Below, one piece after another: positions 9,501 to 15,981 of a stretch of DNA of 26,292 nucleotides. This DNA is from Peptococcaceae bacterium. Lineage in GTDB: Bacteria; Bacillota; Peptococcia; Peptococcales; Peptococcaceae. A program made the translations under genes and the position numbers. The stretch covers positions 1 to 26,292 of the forward strand of contig CAAEKP010000055.1 of assembly GCA_900756555.1 (NCBI GenBank), given 5' to 3'. Under the pieces are notes generated by a model. The model did not search any database, was not told the DNA's origin, and worked only from the letters and a program-made list of their open reading frames with translations. Position 1 is the first letter of the stretch. Each line of letters begins with the position of its first letter.

Positions 9501-9601
9501 CACCAGCCACTGGCGATAATGCGCCAGTCACAGCTATGCTGTTGCTGCTGGCGGCGTCTGCCGCAGGACTGCGGGTGGTAACGCGCAAAGAAGAAAAATA
9601 A
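6584..9601 (+). CDS. Large SpaA/Cna-B surface protein, C-terminal part with sorting-like tail
   Basis: This is the downstream part of the same protein. The homologous frame really begins at about 6515, and the ATG-less start near 6584 has no ribosome site. Order of parts: further adhesin modules (ILWKVIANHNYLPVENMVITDT, about 7120-7180; YIDWTVTVNEAKINL, about 7685); three SpaA-like prealbumin domains (about 8085-8455, 8461-8790 and 8800-9120), each with the E-box that closes a Lys-Asn isopeptide (EETNAPEGY, RELQAPKGY, QETTAPAGY); a Pro/Thr/Glu stalk; and a C-terminal PATGD, hydrophobic helix and RKEEK tail. That tail is the layout of a sortase signal, but the motif is APATG and not LPxTG, and no sortase gene is in the window. 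It probably acts in adhesion at the cell surface. An intrinsic terminator follows. Confidence 0.8.
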   Translation: MSAVTIKDTIDTSKYELVQPAVDEDGKYLSISVTKYDRATGNKTGNTLSVPFISAAAREVTTGNYYTIENDAENKAAIVLTFHFENVPEDEVWRFYVKTKVVNADDLLYDKNVEYNDSTLKQEGITYKNVANKIEVTAISANETITQEITAAQPVWKTWISKDCTDTKDGYGYNPLTHEILWKVIANHNYLPVENMVITDTIPLHMTYAGVKTATCKSGPNDTAETGILDEDGNAIYFKQHGIKLVIQKSGQVAIDNSTETQEEVKFAVKDLEDNSITTTCQFTLDVRTAYPPEYYNNHFFNKTVQEDGTGPVTPIKQTAINKAALSGTLYNETFNVDASAKCEFTPSLLKKEGTYHAYKENSAVEPYIDWTVTVNEAKINLGLTDGAGTYHAAFIKDDIAQGMELDIDSLQITANGEAIEETNFDLTGVAKQGFVISVPKKYDDKTLTLTFHTILVDDMKVADMHNDIVVKCPKLGDVESGADAKDCQDFSLSAYATLTKKPVLMVEKISSHKANGEKVLLNGAEFTLTEGTKDESGNWTFDTKNAVSGITRSGRTSFMKLQTDTIYKLEETNAPEGYLKTDDSVQYVVFADKENFTDPVIDNKSVTVYNVSDKGYFQTVTVTNTPTRGCIVGHKQDVVGAGGLAGAKIGLFDAEIKVFTEKTALKLAESGEFGQFNFNNLTPGTYLVRELQAPKGYYLNETPVTVTLTDANCAPGSAPVTVDAAGNLIVIEDEAIPVRGCIIGKKTDTAGKPLAGAVITLTGEAGQNDGNETVNKTCTTNDNGLFSFSDLKPGTYTLQETTAPAGYKISEQSFTVELSKENCKSGDAVRTDTAEQSLTIVNTKIPTGDGGGETPVTPPEKPIEPTEPTKPTEPEQPTEPIKPTEPTVPEQPEQPVPPTEPVTPQHPEWGDLPTKLPYPVTADSPDEITILEDGVPTTYVKMWDPETEEFIYIPEDEVPLTSAEPEEPIGDAPATGDNAPVTAMLLLLAASAAGLRVVTRKEEK
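9155..9300 (+). repeat. Pro/Thr/Glu-rich stalk repeat
   Basis: Degenerate tandem units coding PTEP, KPTEP and PEQP alternate here. This is a wall- or envelope-spanning linker of the kind found just before sortase-type anchors. Such repeats commonly vary in copy number. Confidence 0.8.
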
Positions 9602-9631
9602 ACAGGAATAAACAAGAATAAGCAAGGAAAG

Positions 9632-9674
9632 AACAAGGGACTAACGTGTTATGGCGGTAGTTCCTTGTTTTTTT
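9632..9674 (+). terminator. Rho-independent terminator after the surface protein
   Basis: Arms AACAAGGGACTA and TAGTTCCTTGTT (one G-T pair) enclose a 14-base loop, followed by a T run. Confidence 0.92.
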
Positions 9675-9836
9675 ACTTGAAGCTTTTGTTATCTTGCCGA
9701 ACTGTCATTTTTTCTATAAAGTTCAAAGCAGGTGTTTGTCTGTGGTGTGCAGAAATCTTTTAACAATGGATGATTATACGTTACAGAAATGAGCAGAGCC
9801 AGAATTGAGAGCTGGATTATTAGGGAGGATGCGCAC

Positions 9837-11201
9837 ATGAGTGAAACAAAAGATATCAAAGATTATGTAGCGAAGAAAGCAGTAACCTGTGAAAAAAACT
9901 GTCGTATTGATTATGAATTATACGATAAATACGGCGTAAAAAAAGGGCTGCGCGATAAAAACGGCATGGGCGTGTTGGCTGGCTTGACCAACATTTCTCA
10001 TATTCAGGCTTACGATACCGACGAAAACGGGCAGAAAGTGCCTTGTGACGGCAAGCTGCTGTATCGTGGTTATAATATTAATGATCTGGTGCGGGGCTTT
10101 GTGAAGGAGAAGCGTTTTGGCTTTGAAGAAGCTACTTATCTGCTGTTGTTTGGGGAGCTGCCAAGCAGGGAAGAACTTCAGGATTTTACCGGAGTGTTGG
10201 CGCGGATGCGCACCCTGCCCACCAACTTTACCCGTGACGTTATCATGAAAGCGCCCAGTAAGGACATTATGAACACCTTGTCCCGCAGTATTTTGACACT
10301 GGCTTCCTATGATGACAATGCCTCCGATTTATCCATGAGCAATGTGCTGCGGCAGTGTCTGATGATGATTAGCGTGTTCCCAATGCTGGCGGTGTACGGT
10401 TATCAGGCGTACAACCATTATGAATGTGACGACAGCTTGTACATTCATCGGCCTGACCCCAAACTGGGCATGGCGGAAAATATTCTGCGTATGCTGCGTC
10501 CGGATAAAAAGTATACAGAGTTAGAAGCGCATGTGCTGGATATTGCGTTAGTGCTGCACATGGAGCATGGGGGCGGCAATAACTCGTCCTTCACCACCCA
10601 TGTGGTAACCTCGTCAGGCTCCGATTCTTATTCGGTTATCGCGGCAGCCTTGTCCTCCTTGAAAGGACCAAAACATGGCGGCGCTAATATTAAAGTAGTG
10701 GAAATGATGAATGACTTAAAGAAAAATGTGGCGGACACCACCGACAGGGAGCAGGTGCGAGCCTATCTGGAACAAGTGGTGGACAAGCAGGCTTTTGACA
10801 AAAAAGGACTGATTTACGGCATGGGCCATGCGGTGTACAGCATCTCAGACCCGCGCGCAACTATTTTTAAGGGCTTTGTGGAGCAATTAGCGAATGAGAA
10901 ACATCATCACGATGAATACGCGTTGTATGCGCTGGTGGAGGAATTAGCGCCGCAGGTCATTGCAGAAAAACGCCGCATCTACAAAGGGGTCAGCGCTAAT
11001 GTGGACTTTTACAGCGGTTTTGTGTACAGTCTGCTCAATATTCCAGAAGAACTGTACACTCCAATCTTTGCCATGGCTCGCATTGTGGGCTGGAGCGCGC
11101 ACCGTTTGGAAGAACTGACCAACGTGGACAAAATCATTCGTCCTGCATATCGCAGCGTGGGTGACGAAAAAGTTTACAAAGAAATAGAGGACAGAGCATA
11201 A
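9837..11201 (+). CDS. gltA: Citrate synthase
   Basis: The enzyme condenses oxaloacetate with acetyl-CoA to citrate in the cytoplasm. At 454 aa it is slightly longer than E. coli GltA. All three catalytic positions of the Si-type family are visible: His in GPKHGGAN, His in GMGHAVYSISDPRA, and Asp in NVDFYSG. The family block HMEHGGGNNSSFT is also present. I start at ATG 9837, because AGGGAGG (9822-9828) lies 8 bases upstream; an ATG 48 bases earlier is in frame but has no ribosome site. It stands alone on the plus strand and converges with queF. No aconitase or isocitrate dehydrogenase is nearby, so whether it serves a full cycle or only glutamate synthesis cannot be told. A 2-methylcitrate synthase activity is a possible alternative. 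Confidence 0.93.
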   Translation: MSETKDIKDYVAKKAVTCEKNCRIDYELYDKYGVKKGLRDKNGMGVLAGLTNISHIQAYDTDENGQKVPCDGKLLYRGYNINDLVRGFVKEKRFGFEEATYLLLFGELPSREELQDFTGVLARMRTLPTNFTRDVIMKAPSKDIMNTLSRSILTLASYDDNASDLSMSNVLRQCLMMISVFPMLAVYGYQAYNHYECDDSLYIHRPDPKLGMAENILRMLRPDKKYTELEAHVLDIALVLHMEHGGGNNSSFTTHVVTSSGSDSYSVIAAALSSLKGPKHGGANIKVVEMMNDLKKNVADTTDREQVRAYLEQVVDKQAFDKKGLIYGMGHAVYSISDPRATIFKGFVEQLANEKHHHDEYALYALVEELAPQVIAEKRRIYKGVSANVDFYSGFVYSLLNIPEELYTPIFAMARIVGWSAHRLEELTNVDKIIRPAYRSVGDEKVYKEIEDRA

Positions 11202-11227
11202 AAAAACCTCCTGCATTCCGCAGGAGG
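11200..11227 (-). terminator. Rho-independent terminator of queF, abutting the gltA stop
   Basis: Perfect arms CCTCCTGC and GCAGGAGG with a 5-base loop. A seven-base A run on the plus strand (11200-11206) gives the U run on the minus strand, so it serves queF. The plus strand has no T run after it. Confidence 0.85.
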
Positions 11228-11281
11228 AGGGTAGACTGACTATTAAAATACAACAGGCTGCATGGATATGCAGACAGGGTA

Positions 11282-11779
11282 TTACCGGTTGTCTACTTTT
11301 TCTGGATACAGGTCATGGTTGGCCAGACGGTTGAAGGCCACGTCCGCCCATGGGGTGCCAGGTTTGCCGTAGTTGCAGTATGGGTCGATGGAGATACCGC
11401 CGCGTGGGGTGAATTTGCCCCACACTTCGATGTATTTAGGCTCCATCAGTTTGATTAAGTCTTTCATGATGATGTTCACGCAGTCCTCGTGAAAGTCGCC
11501 GTGATTGCGGAAGCTGAACAGATACAGCTTCAGTGATTTGCTTTCTACCATGCGTTCACCGGGAACGTAAGAGATATAGATGGTAGCAAAGTCCGGCTGC
11601 CCGGTCATCGGGCAGAGGCTGGTAAATTCAGGACAGTTGAATTTTACAAAATAATCGTTGTCTGGATGTTTATTGGGGAAGGTTTCCAACACTTCCGGTG
11701 CGTAATCGTCGGCATATTTGGTTTTCTGGTTGCCCAGCAGGGTAACGCCCTGTAAATCCTGTGCAGTTCTGCCTGCCAT
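11282..11779 (-). CDS. queF: NADPH-dependent 7-cyano-7-deazaguanine (preQ0) reductase
   Basis: QueF reduces the nitrile of preQ0 to the aminomethyl of preQ1, the last free-base step before insertion into tRNA for queuosine. The 165-aa product is the short (unimodal) type. Visible residues are the catalytic Cys in FTSLCPMTGQPDFA and the QueF motif ESKSLKLYLFSFRNHGDFHED, where Glu, Ser and Lys/Leu bind NADPH and substrate. The start is ATG at 11779 with AAGGAG about 8 bases upstream. A good promoter lies at 11834-11862. I looked for a preQ1 riboswitch in the short leader and found no convincing aptamer. The other queuosine genes (queC, queD, queE) are not adjacent, so this is a solitary locus. 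Confidence 0.95.
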   Translation of the reverse strand: MAGRTAQDLQGVTLLGNQKTKYADDYAPEVLETFPNKHPDNDYFVKFNCPEFTSLCPMTGQPDFATIYISYVPGERMVESKSLKLYLFSFRNHGDFHEDCVNIIMKDLIKLMEPKYIEVWGKFTPRGGISIDPYCNYGKPGTPWADVAFNRLANHDLYPEKVDNR

Positions 11780-11833
11780 AAAAACACTCCTTTATCCTTT
11801 AGTTGTACGTTAAGTACAGAATAATCTAGTAAA

Positions 11834-11862
11834 ACTATATCAAATCTGCTGCTGTTTCGCAA
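11834..11862 (-). promoter_or_regulatory. Promoter of queF
   Basis: Read on the minus strand, TTGCGA and TATAGT are separated by exactly 17 bases, about 55 bases before the start codon. Confidence 0.6.
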
Positions 11863-11870
11863 GATAACAC

Positions 11871-11900
11871 TTGCGCAGAAGTGGGAATTTAAAATAAAAT
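11871..11900 (+). promoter_or_regulatory. Candidate promoter of the 163-aa unknown protein
   Basis: TTGCGC and TAAAAT are separated by 18 bases, 45 bases before the start codon. It lies back to back with the queF promoter. Confidence 0.35.
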
Positions 11901-11944
11901 AAAAGAATAGAATGCAAAGAAAATAAAAGAAGGGGCTGATTGTC

Positions 11945-12436
11945 ATGAGTCGGACAAAAAAAGAAAAGAAGCTGTCTTTACGGGCAGCAGCGTTATCAGT
12001 GGCTGGCATTGCCGGTACCATGCTGTGGCAAAAGAAAGATTTGCTGAAAGCCATCGTGCAGCTGCGCCAATATCCAGACGGTTGGGTATTACTGCAGAAA
12101 AAGCCGGAAGTGTTTTTGACAAAAATGACGGAGAAAAGCAAGCAGACATTATTTGCTTATCTGGACAAAAGCCCTTGGCGGCTGGTAGATCAGGTGGCTG
12201 ACGGATATTTCTGGATGAACGAGAAAGAAGAAATTTTGCTGCTTACGCAGAAGAAAGAAATGAACCAGTATTGGAGCTGGACTGCTTCCCGTCCATTTTT
12301 TGACGGCGCTGTACCCGCAGAGGAAGACACCAACACGCCTGATGACGGCGACAAGGATATCGAACTGGCAAAGCATGTGATTGAGGTGGAAGATCCGGAG
12401 TTTGATGATACGGAATATGATATGACACAAGTGTAA
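11945..12436 (+). CDS. Hypothetical protein, 163 aa, weak N-terminal hydrophobic segment, acidic tail
   Basis: I do not recognise this family. ATG 11945 has AAGGGG 9 bases upstream, the codon use is ordinary, and a terminator-like hairpin follows, so it is very likely a real gene. The N-terminus is strongly basic (RTKKEKK). A short Ala/Gly/Leu segment at residues about 12-28 could be a marginal membrane helix or an amphipathic anchor. Residues 30-100 are mixed helix with several Trp. The last 40 residues are highly acidic (many Asp and Glu). No catalytic motif, Cys pair or nucleotide-binding signature is visible. It is transcribed alone, divergently from queF, from a candidate promoter that abuts the queF promoter. 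Confidence 0.75.
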   Translation: MSRTKKEKKLSLRAAALSVAGIAGTMLWQKKDLLKAIVQLRQYPDGWVLLQKKPEVFLTKMTEKSKQTLFAYLDKSPWRLVDQVADGYFWMNEKEEILLLTQKKEMNQYWSWTASRPFFDGAVPAEEDTNTPDDGDKDIELAKHVIEVEDPEFDDTEYDMTQV

Positions 12437-12488
12437 CAGGACTTATTAATTTTCCGCATAGCTGTGTTGTTATAGTATGAAAATATTT

Positions 12489-12529
12489 TACCCCGAACGG
12501 TTTTTACTGCCGTGTCGGGGTATTGTTAT
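12489..12529. repeat. Repeated hairpin, copy 1 (terminator-like), left of the polysaccharide cassette
   Basis: Stem ACCCCGA/TCGGGGT continues into ACGG/CCGT with a 9-base loop TTTTTACTG and one bulged G. The 41 bases match copy 2 at 17424-17464 with a single mismatch. It lies 52 bases after the 163-aa gene. The T run is poor, so termination is plausible but not certain. Confidence 0.85.
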
Positions 12530-12578
12530 GCCTGAAATTTCTCTTAACGATATTTATTTAAGGAGCAAAACAGTGTTA

Positions 12579-12607
12579 TTGTGTTTCCGAAAAAGGTGTG
12601 CTATTAT
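12579..12607 (+). promoter_or_regulatory. Promoter of the polysaccharide cassette
   Basis: TTGTGT and TATTAT are separated by 17 bases, with a TG one base before the -10 (extended -10). The predicted leader is about 95 bases long. Confidence 0.6.
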
Positions 12608-12707
12608 AACGATATATTGTTATATATTGCGGTTAAAGCCTATCAATATAAACATAATATGTAACATTGTGTGCGGAGATGTAACCAAAATGATGAGGTG
12701 ATCTTTT

Positions 12708-14822
12708 GTGAACGAGAAACGTAAGAAGTATTTGCAACAATGTACCATGGCTATGTTATCGGCGTTCCTGTTATTGTTATCCGGGTGCGGCAGTGCTGCG
12801 CCAACAGAGGAACTGCCGGAAACGCCGGTGGCTATGGTGCAGGGGAAGGATTTTTGTTTGCGTGGCAGTGATGGCAGCTATACGCCGACTTTTTTGAATG
12901 GCGTGAATATTGGTGCTTCTAAGCCGGGATATTTTCCCGGTGAGTTTGGCATTACCGAGGACGATTATCTACGCTGGTTTCAACAGATTAGCGATATGCA
13001 CGTGCAGGTGATTCGTGTCTATGTGGGGCAGATGCCTGCATTTTATGATGCACTGGAAAAATTCAATCGCCGGGCAGAGCAGCCATTGTATCTGATGCAG
13101 GGCTTGTATATGAACGAAGATGCCATTGCTCAGTATAATGATGCGTTTGCTGCGGACAGCGGCATACAGGAGTCTTTTTATGCAGATATCTGCAAAACAG
13201 TGGATATGATTCATGGCAATGCAGAAATTGAGAAGCAGCCGGGCAATGCAGGCGGTGTCTACAAGGCGGATGTGTCGCAGTGGACCGTTGGCTGGATTTT
13301 GGGTGTGGAGTGGTCTGCTGATTTTGTGCAGGGCACCAACGATGCCCACGCAGACCAGAAAAGCTTTGCCGGTGATTATGTGCAGACAGTGGATGCCTCG
13401 CCGTTTGAAGTATTCCTGGCTGGTGCTGCCGAGGAAGCTATTTCCTATGAGATGAGCCAATACCAGCAGCAGCGTCCGGTGGCGCTGAGCAACTGGTGTA
13501 CCACAGACCCGCTGACCCATCCCAATGAGCCAGACAAGATGGAGGATGCTGTGTCAGTGGATACAGAGCACATTCAGGGAACCGATGCCTTTACGACCGG
13601 ATTCTTTGCATCCTACCATGTATATCCCTACTATCCTGATTTTCTGAGCTATGACACCAAGTATCAGGCAGAGGGGAATCCTTATCTGGCTTATTTGCAG
13701 GAACTGAACAGCCATCACACCATGCCGCTCATCGTGTCGGAATACGGGATTCCTACATCCCGCGGTTCGGCACATCGCAATGCGGTTACGGGAATGTCTC
13801 AGGGGCAGGCCAGCGAAGCGCAGCAGGGGCAGTGGCTGATTGAACTGAATCAGGATATTCGCAAGGCGGGCTGTGCAGGAGGCCTTATTTTTGCGTGGCA
13901 GGATGAATGGTTCAAACGCACCTGGAACAGTATGGATTATGAAGCCCCCGACCGCCGTCCCTTCTGGTACAATGTGGAGAGCCCGGAGGAATGCTTTGGA
14001 TTGCTGACCTTTGAGGCTGGCAAAAAGAAAACGGCGGTGACGGTGGACGGCAATGCCGGGGAATGGAGCAAAAAGGATTTGCTGACTGAGCAGGACGGGC
14101 TGCGCCTTTCGGTTAAATCGGACGCGGCTTACCTCTATTTGCTGATAGAGGGTGATGACTATGATTTTGCGGCAGACACGTTGAATGTTCCCTTGAGCGT
14201 GTTGGAGGGACAGGGCAACACCCAGTATCAGGGGCAGCAGTTTGCCGATGGTGCGGATTTTCTGCTGCGTCTGCATGGCGCTCAGGACAGCGCTCTGTTG
14301 GTGGATGCCTACTATGATGTGTTCCAGTATGATTATGCAGAGAGAAATGAGTATTATCCGTTGTTACCGGGACAACTGGAGAAGAATTCTGGACAGTTCC
14401 ACAGCATTTATCTGGCCATGAATAAGCCGCTTTATCTGCCGGAGACCGATGAAACGACAGCGTTTGAACGATTAGAAACGGGAAAACTGCATTACGGCAA
14501 TGCCAATCCAAACAGTGCAGATTATGATTCACTGGCAGATTTTTGCGCTACGGGCAATGTGGTAGAGGTGCGTTTGCCCTGGATGCTGCTTGGCTTTATG
14601 GATCCATCACAGAAGCAGGTGTTGGGAGATTTTCACGTATTGGGCGGATTTCAGGCGGCAGCCACAGAGGGTGTGTGTCTTGGAATAGGCCGGGCAGACA
14701 GCCGGACGGCAATCGAGATGCCGCTATATAGCTGGGAAACCTGGGATATGCCACAGGTGCATGAGCGCTTAAAGCAATCTTACTTTATCTTGCAGAAATA
14801 TTTTGCTGGGGAAACGAATTGA
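12708..14822 (+). CDS. Secreted lipoprotein: glycoside-hydrolase-like TIM barrel plus CBM9-like domain
   Basis: The product is 704 aa. Residues 1-27 form a lipoprotein signal peptide with lipobox LLSGC, so the protein is lipid-anchored outside the cytoplasmic membrane. Residues about 45-430 resemble the TIM-barrel of family 2/5-type glycosidases: FLNGVNIGASKPGYFPGEFG, VQVIRVYVGQMPAFYDAL, GWILGVEWSADF (possible acid/base Glu), LIVSEYGIPTSRG (possible nucleophile Glu), and LIFAWQDEWFKRTWNSMD. Residues about 445-700 begin with VDGNAGEWSKKD and look like a CBM9/DOMON-type beta-sandwich. The start is GTG 12708, with AGGTGAT 5 bases upstream. The HEAT-repeat gene starts 10 bases after the stop, so it is the first gene of a three-gene operon. 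By analogy with PgaB/PgaC-type loci it may trim or guide the polysaccharide made by the GT2 enzyme. The substrate is unknown and the activity is inferred. Confidence 0.78.
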   Translation: MNEKRKKYLQQCTMAMLSAFLLLLSGCGSAAPTEELPETPVAMVQGKDFCLRGSDGSYTPTFLNGVNIGASKPGYFPGEFGITEDDYLRWFQQISDMHVQVIRVYVGQMPAFYDALEKFNRRAEQPLYLMQGLYMNEDAIAQYNDAFAADSGIQESFYADICKTVDMIHGNAEIEKQPGNAGGVYKADVSQWTVGWILGVEWSADFVQGTNDAHADQKSFAGDYVQTVDASPFEVFLAGAAEEAISYEMSQYQQQRPVALSNWCTTDPLTHPNEPDKMEDAVSVDTEHIQGTDAFTTGFFASYHVYPYYPDFLSYDTKYQAEGNPYLAYLQELNSHHTMPLIVSEYGIPTSRGSAHRNAVTGMSQGQASEAQQGQWLIELNQDIRKAGCAGGLIFAWQDEWFKRTWNSMDYEAPDRRPFWYNVESPEECFGLLTFEAGKKKTAVTVDGNAGEWSKKDLLTEQDGLRLSVKSDAAYLYLLIEGDDYDFAADTLNVPLSVLEGQGNTQYQGQQFADGADFLLRLHGAQDSALLVDAYYDVFQYDYAERNEYYPLLPGQLEKNSGQFHSIYLAMNKPLYLPETDETTAFERLETGKLHYGNANPNSADYDSLADFCATGNVVEVRLPWMLLGFMDPSQKQVLGDFHVLGGFQAAATEGVCLGIGRADSRTAIEMPLYSWETWDMPQVHERLKQSYFILQKYFAGETN

Positions 14823-14832
14823 GTGAGGAAAA

Positions 14833-15981
14833 ATGATATATCATCAAATAGTACAACAAATTGTAGATGGCATGATTGTGGTGATGGCCGGTATTTTAAT
14901 TGTGTTTACAGTGGCGCTGGTTCTGGTGCATTTTATCACCAATGCCCGGCAGGAGCGGATGCGGCGGATCAGAGAACAGGTGCTGCGGCTGGTCAGTGTT
15001 AATGCGCAGATTGATTACTTAAAAGGACAGATTTATGAAATTGTCAATACAGCGGAGAAAGCGGCTACGCTGCGCAGCATCAGGGGGATTCGCACACACC
15101 GCGGCTTACAGGTGCTGGAACTGGTGTCCCGCGAGGTGGATTGCCAGCAGGCCGCTGTGCTGCGTGATGCAGTGGCAGATCCCTGGTTTGTGGCGTATTT
15201 GCAGAAGAAACTGCGTGGCAGAAATCGCGACATGGTGTTGCTGATAATGAAGCTACTGGGGCAGCTGCAAATAAGTGGCTATGAGGATGATATTGAGCAG
15301 AACCTGCGGCGCTTTCCACGGGATACAGCAGTACAGGAAATTGGCCTGCTGGCGTTGTTTTTGCAGGGAAGGCAGGCGCAGATTGTGCAGCTTTTTGCGG
15401 AGAAAAAATTTCAGATTGTACTCTCGTTTCGCAGTCTGCATGAATTGTTTGTGCATTATCAGGGAGAGAAATGTGCATTTTATCAGGAGATTCTCTCCGG
15501 TGATTGTGACCCTTATGTATATAAAGCCTGTATCCGTGCAGCAGGCGAGGATGGCTGCACAGCGCTGTGCCCGTTAATTGTGCAGGAACTGGAGGCGCCG
15601 CAGTTGAATGTGCTCTTGGAGGCGATTCGTACCATTGGCAGGTTGGGCTATCTGCCGGCAACGGAACAGATACGGCGGCTGACACAGCATACCGCATGGG
15701 AAGTGCGCTGTGCTGCAGTGGATGCGCTTCTTTGCCTGGATCGCGCAGGCTGCTATGATGCCATTCTGGCGTGCTTATACGATAAAGAATGGTGGGTGCG
15801 CTTTCATGCAGCAGAGGCATTGGTAACGCTGCCCTGCCGTGCGCAGTTATTGGCGGATGTGCAGGCCAGCGGGGATCAATATGCGCAGGAAATGCTGCAA
15901 TATATTATAGAACGGGATGCTTTGCTGGCGAAGGGGGTGCGTGACGGTGGACATATTAACGCCGATTCTGCTGGGGATTAA
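14833..15981 (+). CDS. Membrane-anchored HEAT-repeat protein
   Basis: The product is 382 aa. One strong membrane helix lies at residues about 13-37 (GMIVVMAGILIVFTVALVLV), followed by a basic, arginine-rich stretch that fixes the rest in the cytoplasm. Residues about 55-365 are a helical solenoid. The best HEAT units are near the C-terminus: LLEAIRTIGRLGYLPATEQI, then HTAWEVRCAAVDALLCLD, then KEWWVRFHAAEALVTLP. HEAT solenoids carry protein partners and have no enzyme activity of their own. Its last 35 bases overlap the glycosyltransferase gene, which indicates translational coupling and a fixed stoichiometry, so it probably scaffolds or regulates the GT2 synthase. GAGG lies about 6 bases before ATG 14833. 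No c-di-GMP-binding motif (PilZ RxxxR) is visible. Confidence 0.82.
   Translation: MIYHQIVQQIVDGMIVVMAGILIVFTVALVLVHFITNARQERMRRIREQVLRLVSVNAQIDYLKGQIYEIVNTAEKAATLRSIRGIRTHRGLQVLELVSREVDCQQAAVLRDAVADPWFVAYLQKKLRGRNRDMVLLIMKLLGQLQISGYEDDIEQNLRRFPRDTAVQEIGLLALFLQGRQAQIVQLFAEKKFQIVLSFRSLHELFVHYQGEKCAFYQEILSGDCDPYVYKACIRAAGEDGCTALCPLIVQELEAPQLNVLLEAIRTIGRLGYLPATEQIRRLTQHTAWEVRCAAVDALLCLDRAGCYDAILACLYDKEWWVRFHAAEALVTLPCRAQLLADVQASGDQYAQEMLQYIIERDALLAKGVRDGGHINADSAGD

Noticed and set aside
11780..11833. preQ1 riboswitch in the queF leader
   Set aside because: The leader is short and lacks a recognisable aptamer stem with the A-rich tail.
12573..12701. 42-aa frame with AAGGAG before GTG 12573, ahead of the lipoprotein gene
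   Set aside because: It overlaps the predicted promoter of the cassette (12579-12607), so most of its start would not be transcribed; the composition is also AT-driven and unlike a conserved peptide.
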